From: Zanthoxylum bungeanum
Taxonomy: Eukaryota > Streptophyta > Magnoliopsida > Sapindales > Rutaceae
Assembly: GCA_019454045.1 (NCBI GenBank)
Contig: SKCR01026792.1
Location: forward strand, 1-64,000
Length of the DNA: 64,000 nucleotides
Reading direction: 5' to 3'
The first letter of the stretch is position 1. The number at the start of each line of letters is the position of its first letter. Shown in pieces: positions 56,604 through 64,000 of the stretch. A model generated the notes under the pieces. The model was not told the DNA's origin, ran no database searches, and saw only the letters and a program-made list of their open reading frames with translations. The position numbers and the translations under genes are program-made.

Positions 56604-58314
56604 AGTCGTTTACAAGCCGGGAAGGGAAAATAGTGCTGCAGATGCGCTGTCAAGATTGCATGAGACTGAGAATGGGGCGTTATTTGCTCTAATAGTTCCG
56701 ATGTGGGGGGAAGCAGATCGGGTTGCTACGGCAGTGCACGAGGACCCTCACTTAATTCAGATTATTCAGGATCTGAAAGCAGACCCGTGTTCGCATGCCG
56801 GGTATGAATTGCATGGGAATCATCTGTTTTTTAAACATCGATTAGTGTTACCAGCCAAGTCGAAATGGGTTCAGGAGTTCATGCGAGAATATCACTCAAC
56901 ACCAACTGGGGGGCACTCGGGATCATATCGGACCTATCGACGGATTGCCGCAAATGTTTTCTGGAAGGGAATGAGGCAGGATATTAACAGATTTGTGGCT
57001 GAATGTGAAGTTTGTCAGCGCCACAAGTACCAAACCACCTCTCCAGGGGGACTTTTACAACCGTTTCCGATTCCGAATGCTATTTGGGAAGACATAGCTA
57101 TGGACTTCATCACGGGACTGCCTAAATCAAAAGGATTTGAAGTAATTATGGTGATCATTGATAGACTCTCTAAATACGCCCATTTTTTGGCTTTGAAACA
57201 TCCATACACAGCAAAACATGTAGCAGAGTTCTTTGGGCGTGAGATAGTACGGTTGCACGGAGTGCCGAAATCGATTGTGAGCGATAGAGACCCAATTTTT
57301 TTAAGTCATTTTTGGAAGGAACTGTTTCAACAGCTCGGTACCACCCTCCGGATGAGTTCCGCGTATCACCCCGAAACAGATGGCCAATCTGAGGTTCTAA
57401 ATCGTTGTCTGGAAACTTACCTTAGGTGTTTCGCATCGGAACAGCCTAAGCTTTGGGTGGAGTGGTTGCATTGGGCTGAATTTTGGTATAATACCAACTT
57501 CCATATATCCTTGGGCACCACACCTTTTCACATGGTCTATGGCAGGCCCCCACCTGGGTTGAGCAAATATGTTCATGGTGAAGCCTTGGTTGAGGCAGTG
57601 GCACATGACCTTATCGAAAGAGATGAAATCTTACGACAACTCCGAAGTAATTTGCTGCGAGCTCAAGATCGCATGAGGAAATATGCTAATGTGCATAGGA
57701 GGGATGTATCATTTCAGGAGGGTGAGTGGGTTTATCTCAAGCTTCGACCTCACCGGCAACAATCCGTGGCTAAAAGGGTTAATGCCAAATTAGCAGCAAG
57801 GTTTTATGGACCTTTCCAAGTTCTGCACAAGGTGGGGAAGGTGGCATATAAGCTACGGTTACCAGAAGGGTCACGTGTTCATCCAGTCTTCCATGCATCT
57901 CAACTTAAGAAGGCCTTAGGCTCTAGGCACGCACAGGCCGCACTTCCTGAAGGATTGGAGCGGGAGCATCAAGATTTGTGGGAGCCAGAGGCTGCAATTG
58001 ATCACCGATACAAGCAGCGTGGAAATATGCAAGTTGAGCAATGGCTAGTGAAATGGCGATTTAAGCCAGTGGAGGAAGCCACTTGGGAGGATCAGGATGT
58101 CATCATACATCAATTTCCGGAATTCGGACTTGGGGACAAGTCCGCTCTTCGAGAGGGAGGCAATGTTAGGATCAAACTTCCAGGAGAGGTGCAAGGAAAC
58201 GGGCTTGGGAGTGAACAAACTACAAGGGGAGATCCAAAAGCAACGGCCCATTTAACTGCAAAGCCTCCTATTCAATTTGTCTATACCAGGAAGGGAATGA
58301 ATGAGTGCACGTGA
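56604..58314 (+). pseudogene. Chromovirus RNase H end, integrase and chromodomain
   Basis: It starts VVYKPGRENSAADALSRL (RNase H tail) in a frame displaced from the RT. The integrase finger HSTPTGGHSG ... CEVCQRHK is at 56895-57030. The core residues are AMDFITGLP, VSDRDPIFLSHFW and HPETDGQSEVLNR (D,D,E). A GPFQVLHKVGKVAYKLRLP block follows. The chromodomain lies at about 57975-58150 (EPEAAIDHRYKQRG ... WLVKWRFKPVEEATWEDQDV), which directs insertion to marked chromatin in this group. The ORF ends 151 bases inside the 3' LTR. The open segment itself (56656-58314) is intact. Confidence 0.92.
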
Positions 58315-58630
58315 GGAGGAGTGCAGACATGGACAGCTGGCGCAAATTGGTGGAGGCGTTAGTTAGTAGAATAGAGAATATATAGATTTGTAATCATGAG
58401 GGAGGGGTAGTTTTTGTTGAGGAAATTATTTGGTTGTGACATGAGGGCAGGCCTGAGGGCTGCTGGTTGTTATTTTGTTAGTTGTTTTCTTTTACTTGCT
58501 GCTGGGATATTGAGCAATATCGCTCTGTGAATGGTGCACTTCTGTTTCAATTCTTCGTGAATGCATTTAGTTTTTATCATTTGTTCATCTTAATTGTTGT
58601 TGATCAATATCATCCAAATATGTTTTATCA
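58164..58630 (+). repeat. Chromovirus 3' LTR
   Basis: Same length and ends as the 5' LTR, preceded by the purine tract GAGAGGGAGG and followed by GATTC. The last ~50 codons of pol are read through it. Confidence 0.93.
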
Positions 58631-58836
58631 GATTCACTACCATGATGAGAACTTCCCCTGTTTTGGTGTAGGTTCTGCGGTTTACTCCCCAACTTTTGGC
58701 CTTTTCTCCTGCTTAACTACATCAAATCCAAGAATCAACTCACCACAGCTCCAGCACGTTTACAGCCAACAAGAACTCAAGATATTCAAACAATGTGTAT
58801 TTTGAGCAATATTTGTATTCGTTTGACAAATATAAC
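58631..58836. other. Host DNA between chromovirus and Copia-4
   Basis: About 200 bp. In the empty allele it joins 52941. On the minus strand the part near 58735-58800 is open (KYTLFEYLEFLLAVNVLEL) and is followed by a GTGAGT donor-like site near 58737. This is a possible exon of the same unidentified host gene, but too short to support. Confidence 0.3.
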
Positions 58837-59373
58837 TGTTAGGAAACGTAATCCCTAATATATTTACATGTTTGTCCTCTTAGATCTAACCATACATGTA
58901 TTACTAGTCCTAGATTTATTTACAAACTAATTGAAATAAATCTATATTAACACAACACAATTGCATACCTTTAAACTTATAGAGACCTCTTAATCAAACT
59001 TAATTGAATGCTTAACTCAATAAGCAAATGGTCTTATTTATTGGAGGGAAACTATGTCACTATTAGCTCACATGTATGGATTACTATTAATCCTTGATAC
59101 TATTTAATCACATGCATTGATTACTATGTAATCACATGTATTTGGATGCATAATGACTTTCTCTAACCCTTCCAAAATGTTACCATCATGGGTGTACCAT
59201 ATGTTCCCCACTTAACATTTTACTAATTGTTGTTACTTAACAACTCTTGTTGTTACTTAATTATTTGATTAACACTCTTGTTGTTACTTAATAATTTCCA
59301 ACACATGAAATTATTACTAATTGTTGTTATTTAACAACACCAAATAATTCCCAATTAACAACAATTTCCAACA
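58837..59373 (-). repeat. Copia-4 3' LTR (537 bp)
   Basis: It starts TGTTAGGAAACGTAATCCC and ends ACAATTTCCAACA, then ATCTCCCACT-type sequence (polypurine tract on the minus strand). It includes repeated TTGTTGTTACTTAA motifs (59231-59340). Edges rest on TG...CA and the adjacent PPT because the partner LTR is not visible. Confidence 0.75.
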
Positions 59374-60403
59374 TCTCCCACTCACACCATGATGGGATCA
59401 ACAATTTTTATTATCTCTACAAGAATAATTCATACTTTGCAATTGTGTCGTGCGACCAACATACTTCGAGAGCTCAATTGCTATACATCTGTTAGGAATA
59501 TATAGCTGTTCGAAAAATGAATAGAACCATAGTTGATTATGTATGCAGTATCATCGATCATTTATCACATTAAATCTCTCTCGATCTATTTTCGAATGTA
59601 ATATTTATTTTGTATTCACAATTATGTTTGATCACATAGAACAACATAATTGGTCGACCAGTGAATACAATCTAATGTGATATTACTCATATAATGATCT
59701 TTCTCATTTCTCGAATCTCTCAACCTTGATTCAATTCGCTTTTCCAGAGATGTCCTTTCGGATCGAATCTCTCATGATCCTTCAGTAACACTCCAAGATA
59801 GCGATCATCAAATCTAAGTTTTAAGAAGCAGACAAGAGTCTAAAGGGTACAATGTGAGAGTGAAATAATCTCAAGGGTCTCACACAATATCAAGACTGAG
59901 ATCTTTACTTGTATTACCCTCAATAGTCACAAATGTACACATGGTATGAAAACATGTGAACGGTATTCTCTCATTTCCCATGGAGCGCATGTCTCATAAA
60001 AAAACCGTACAGATTATAGTTCAGACAAACACAATGTCTAACTCATAACTGACATTAAGACAAGTAAGGTGAAACAAACTTATTCACCTAAGGTCATATC
60101 ACAGAGGAAAGTGACATAACGACATTACTTAATTTTCAAGCTTGAGCTCTCTAAATTATCACTCAGATAATTAGCTTAAAAATTTGTCTCATCTCCCATT
60201 AACACAAAGTAATGGAGGCGATTGCCCGTGTGAGAGGGCCAATCATTCACTTGTCCGACATACTTCTCATACTGACCAATAGTATATTTGTTTTTAAACA
60301 TGTATCAACATAATAACATGTAAGCATTGAACACAAATATCAATGAGTATTAACATTAGTAAACATTTATTGGGAAAAATACATATCATAATATGTAAGC
60401 ACA
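59374..60403 (-). other. Copia-4 3' untranslated region
   Basis: About 1 kb between the pol stop and the polypurine tract, unusually long for Copia. No ORF or repeat is recognised. Confidence 0.6.
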
Positions 60404-60871
60404 TTAACATCTACGCAATCCCTGATTTTTTACATGTCTAACAAAGACATCTCTAGGAACAGGTTTGGTCAATGGATCTGCTACCATTTCTTGCGTAGAA
60501 ATGTACTTCATGTTTACCTCTTCTCGTGCAACTATGTCTTTCACAAAGTTATATTTGGTATCTATATGTTTCGTTTTACAATGGAATTTTGGGTCTTTTG
60601 TGTAGGCTATCGCTGCTTCACTATCACAGTTAACTAATACTGGACCAGAAGCTTCATTACCCAAATGATCCAAGAACCTTTTCAACCACACAGACTCTTG
60701 TACTGCTGATGAAAAGGCCACAAATTCAGCCTCCATTGTGGATAAGGCTATACAAGACTGTTTCTTACTGCTCCATGAAATGGCACCATTGTTTAGCAAG
60801 AAAACAAAACCGGAGGTAGATTTTCTTTCATCTAAATCTCCTCCCCAGTCAGCATCAGTATAGCCTCGCAA
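60404..60871 (-). pseudogene. Copia-4 RNase H
   Basis: A clean segment with all RNase H residues: GYTDADWGGDLDERKSTSG, LSTMEAEFVAFSSA, VNCDSEAAIAYTKD and the C-terminal MVADPLTKPVPRDVF, ending NQGLRRC-stop. Upstream it is separated from RT by a frame break near 60880. Confidence 0.9.
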
Positions 60872-60938
60872 TTGCAGATCATTTCATTGATAACACAATG
60901 AGTAATCACCTGTCCCTCTCAGATACCTAAATATTGTT

Positions 60939-62153
60939 TTAACTTTTTTTCCAATGTGCTAGTCCTGGATTGGATTGGTATCTACTTACCATTCCAATAG
61001 TGAAACAGATATCAGGTCTTGTACACAACATTGCGTACATTAAACTTCCAACTGCATTTGCATAAGGAACTTTCTTCATTTTTTCATTTTCCTGTGGAGT
61101 TTCAGGACACAATCTATGACTCAAAGCTTCAGTTTTCGTGATAGGAGTATCAATGGGTTTACAAGCCTGCATTTGGAAGCGTTCAAGAATTTTCTTTATA
61201 TATGACTCATGTGAAATAGATAATAAATTCTTTGAACGATTTCTTGAGATCTAAACCCCAAGAATATATGCAGCTTCACCCATATCTTTCATCTCGAAGT
61301 TAGATGATAATCATTGATGTGTTTTACAAACTCCTTATCATTTCCGGCTATAAGTATATCATCCACGTACAAAGATAAGATAATGAACTTATATTTATCT
61401 CTCTTGGTGTACACACAATGATCCTCATCTATCATTGTGAAATCATTGTAACGATTATATTGTGGATTGTATATACCATTGTCTAGACGATTGCTTGAGA
61501 CCATATATAGACTTTAAAAGTCTACATATTTTCTCCTTTTCATTTTCTTTTATGAAACCTACTGGTTGTTCCATGTAGATTTCTTCATCAAGTTCTCCAT
61601 TGAGAAAAACAGTCTTTACATCCATTTGATGTAATTCTATATCCATGCTTGCTACTATAGCCAGAATCAAGCGAATTGAGGTAAACCTTATAACGGGTGA
61701 AAAAGTCTCTTCGTAATCAATTCCTTCCTGTTGTGTATACCCTTTTGCTACAAGCCGTGTTTTATATCTTTCAATATTGCCATCAGCATTACGCTTTATT
61801 TTAAGAACCCATTTGTTCTTGATAGCTTTGCGTCTTTTGGGTAGATCAACCAATTCCCAAACTTGGTTGGACCTCATTGACTCAATTTCTTCTTCCATTG
61901 CTTTCATCCATTTTTCCTTAGCAGGACACTGAAGAGCCTCCCTTATGTTTCTAGGTTCATCATCATCTTGAGGTAGAATCATAAAGGTTTCTCCTTCGAT
62001 ATCGAAACAACGTCGAGGAATGCCTATACGATTACTACGCCGTAATTGGGATTCTAGTGGTGGAACTGATTCCTCACTTTCCATATTATTCCCATTTGGA
62101 TCGTGCACATTGCTCCCACTTGGATTATGTACATCACTCTCCCACTCGATCAC
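60939..62153 (-). pseudogene. Copia-4 linker and reverse transcriptase
   Basis: Three frames cover the RT: NQVWELVDLPKRRKAIKNKW, RYKTRLVAKGYTQQEGIDYE and IELHQMDVKTVFLNGELDEE (61455-62153), then LYVDDILIAGND (61289-61504), then PIDTPITKTEALSHRL and LCTRPDICFTIGMVSRYQS (60939-61172). The catalytic aspartates survive but frameshifts lie near 61490 and 61250. Confidence 0.88.
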
Positions 62154-62381
62154 GTAAATGAGACTCGTGTGAAACTAATTCATCATTTTGAGATTCATGT
62201 GAAACAGATTCATCATGTTTTCTCAAATTTCTCTCATCACTCCCACTTGAATTAGGTAACCCGAGTGTTCACCAATCATGTGATCCATGTGATCTTGAGT
62301 TTCATATAGAGATAAATCTTGACCTATCTCTCCCTGCTTAAGAAAATCATTTTCTAAAAATGTGATATCTCGTGATTCAAA

Positions 62382-63190
62382 TTATGTCATGCCTTCACTT
62401 TCATGTTCACCTATGCAAACATACCCTTTTGATTGTTCAGAATATCTTATAAAGATACATTTTTTTCCTCTTGGGCCTAACTTTCCATGTTCGTGAGAAC
62501 GCACATGAACATAGGCCGCACAACCCCAAGGTTTTAGAAAATGAATATCTGGTTTACAACCTGTCCATAACTCATATGGTGTGGTGGACACAGATTTTGA
62601 TGGCACTCGGTTAAGTACATATGTGGCAATTAATAATGCATCACCCCAATAGGTTATAGGCAAATTTTCGTGTGCCATCATAGACCTAACCATTTCAAGA
62701 AGAGTTATATTTCTTCTTTCCGCAACACCATTGTTGAGGAGTAGCAGGAGTAGTCAACCGACGACTAATTCATTTTTCATCACATAATTCTCTGAACTGA
62801 TCAGATAAGTACTCACGACCACGGTCAGTGCGTAGTGCTTTAATTTTCTTGTCCAGTTGATTTTCTGTTAATTCATAAATTTCTTGAAACATTCTAATGC
62901 TTCAGATTTATGAGCAATCAAATAGACATAACTAAAGCGTGTAAAATCATCTATGAATGTGATGAAATAAGATGCTTCATGTCTTGCCCTGACATTCATT
63001 GGACCACATATATCTGAATGGATTAATTGTATGGAAATTCTGCTCTAGTCCATTTTCCAAATGCTTTTCTCGCAGTTTTTCCAACCAAGCAATATTCACA
63101 GGTTGACAATTATACCTTCTCAATATTTCCCAGAAAGCCTTCTTTGGCTAATCTGTTCATTCTTTGCTGGCCAATGTGGTCAAGTCTAGC
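62382..63190 (-). pseudogene. Copia-4 integrase
   Basis: The C-terminal half is clear (MVRSMMAHENLPITYWGDAL, VLNRVPSKSVSTTPYELW, GCKPDIHFLKPWGCAAYVHV). The core upstream (62700-63190) survives only as fragments in several frames, for example near FIDDFTRFSYVYL. Multiple frame breaks. Confidence 0.8.
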
Positions 63191-63193
63191 ATG

Positions 63194-63620
63194 TCACACA
63201 ATTAAATCACCATCATTATTGACAGTTGAAGTAACAAAAGAAAAACTGGAATTGTGATTGAAACACTCAACATTCAATACAATAAAACCATCAAGAAAAT
63301 AACCAGAACCATATTGTATTGTACCTAAGTACAAATCAACACCAAATTTATGGAAGTTCAAATTGAAACCTAAATTAACCAAAACCAACACAGAAACTAA
63401 ATTTCGATGAATTTGTGGAGCAAACAATACATCATGTAGTAGTAAAGTTTTTCCACCATGCATGACTAACTTGCATGTTCCTATTCCTTTGACTTCAACA
63501 CGTGAGTTGTTGCCAACATATATCCACTTCACCCCAGGTGAAATTCATCGAAATTCCACGAAGGCATCTCTATCATTCGCTACATGGTCTGTGGCTCATG
63601 AGTCTACAGTCCACAAAGGA
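63194..63620 (-). pseudogene. Copia-4 protease, interrupted at the active site
   Basis: The segment WIYVGNNSRVEVKGIGTCKL ... HDVLFAPQIHRNLVSV is typical of sequence after the protease active site. Just upstream the frame reads WTVDS, stop, ATDHVANDRDAF: the Gly codon of the D-S-G-A active site is TGA (63596-63598), a single-base change from GGA. A second stop follows near 63547. Confidence 0.85.
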
Positions 63621-63684
63621 TTAGATTCAGTTAGAAAGATTGAACTTGAAACACATATTTCATTTAAATATGCACGAAAGGTAT

Positions 63685-64000
63685 TCACCTTTTAGGCTCA
63701 TTGCAGTCACGAGCAAAATGACATTTCTTACCACAATTAAAACATTTAACCTTTGCCATGTTTTTCTTTTGGTAGGACGTTTTCCTTTCCCATGTTGATT
63801 GTTTTTCTGTTTCTTTTCTCTGGCTTGGAAGAATTTTGTTCTTTTCCGAACTGGAACCCACCACCATGAAATTTTTTTTCTTCTTGAAACCCCCAGGTTT
63901 GCTAGTTTCTGTCATATACACTTCAGTATTTGACTTAGCGGCCGCGAGTCGGTCGCTTTCTAATTCAAGGTGACGTTTAGCATCATGAAAGGTTTTGATG
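63685..64000 (-). pseudogene. Copia-4 gag C-terminus
   Basis: A CCHC knuckle (CFNCGKKCHFARDC, with Cys in place of the usual Gly before His) is preceded by a lysine-rich stretch (SYQKKNMAKVK). The gag body runs off the right edge. Confidence 0.8.

Larger units (their letters stand above)
52942..58630 (+). mobile_element. Chromovirus (Ty3/Gypsy), 5.7 kb, near-complete but defective
   Basis: Two 467-bp LTRs (52942-53408 and 58164-58630) start TGTTAGGATC and end TGTTTTATCA. Perfect GATTC duplications flank them (52937-52941, 58631-58635). Gag, protease, RT, RNase H and integrase run on the plus strand in Gypsy order, with a C-terminal chromodomain. The short LTRs and compact size suggest the Reina branch. 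I count about 16 LTR mismatches by eye (~3.4%). At least four frame breaks prevent autonomy. Confidence 0.93.
58837..64000 (-). mobile_element. Copia-4: decayed Ty1/Copia retrotransposon, truncated by window edge
   Basis: The left (3') LTR is at 58837-59373, followed on the right by a purine tract in reverse and, after 1 kb, by RNase H, RT, integrase, protease and gag on the minus strand. The 5' part is beyond the window. Many frame breaks and a stop in the protease active site show it is dead and older than Copia-1. The potential left target duplication is ATAAC (58832-58836). Confidence 0.9.

Noticed and set aside
58482..58805. 107-codon plus-strand ORF
   Set aside because: It begins inside the chromovirus 3' LTR and crosses into flanking host DNA, so it is a chance fusion.

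Overview
This window is nuclear DNA from a dicot plant. The evidence is one intronless P69/SBT1-type subtilase gene, AT-rich non-coding DNA, and a dense pile of plant-type Ty1/Copia, Ty3/Gypsy (Tat lineage and chromovirus) and CACTA-like elements. The subtilase resembles asterid P69 proteases, so an asterid is likely, but I cannot name the species. All LTR edges, target-site duplications (TSDs) and reading frames were read by eye, with no alignment or database search.

Layout. 1-4733: a minus-strand Copia element (Copia-1) cut by the left edge, with an almost intact pol. 4734-9653: AT-rich intergenic DNA holding a ~1.2 kb terminal-inverted-repeat element (5262-6486), a small foldback repeat (~6741-6895) and a 1.6 kb internally deleted Copia (mini-Copia, 7444-9058). 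9654-12003: the only clearly intact host gene, a secreted subtilisin-like protease on the plus strand with its TATA box. 12004-14518: host flank with two phase-compatible candidate exons of an unidentified minus-strand gene.

14524-51992 is one Copia insertion (Copia-3, minus strand, 343-bp LTR, TSD CGATT) swollen to 37.5 kb by insertions inside it. Its left LTR is split by a CACTA-like element (14536-~34079) rich in TTTAGCGTCGAAA palindromes. That element was itself hit by a non-coding LTR element with ~2.1 kb LTRs (family L1, 14996-23707) and by an internally deleted Tat-lineage Gypsy (24416-34018, TSD GTCAA) carrying a minisatellite before its 3' LTR. Separately, Copia-3's reverse transcriptase is split inside the codons of its YVDD catalytic motif by a second LTR element (family L2, 35524-47993, TSD ATCTA). 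L2's pol is strongly decayed. The left LTR of L2 is in turn split by a solo LTR of family L1 (36955-39567, TSD GCATT). Four perfect 5-bp TSDs fix most of this order of events.

51998-52941 and 58631-58836 are host remnants around a chromovirus (52942-58630, TSD GATTC, 467-bp LTRs, C-terminal chromodomain). 58837-64000 is a further decayed minus-strand Copia (Copia-4) running off the right edge.

Functionally, only the subtilase looks like a working cellular gene. Every autonomous-type element here carries frameshifts, stops or deletions, so all appear immobile unless helped in trans. The most interesting signals are the TSD-dated nest, the inference that L2 was already non-autonomous when it jumped, the Tat 3'-UTR tandem array, the palindrome-rich CACTA ends, and the possibility that the nest lies in an intron of a host gene.
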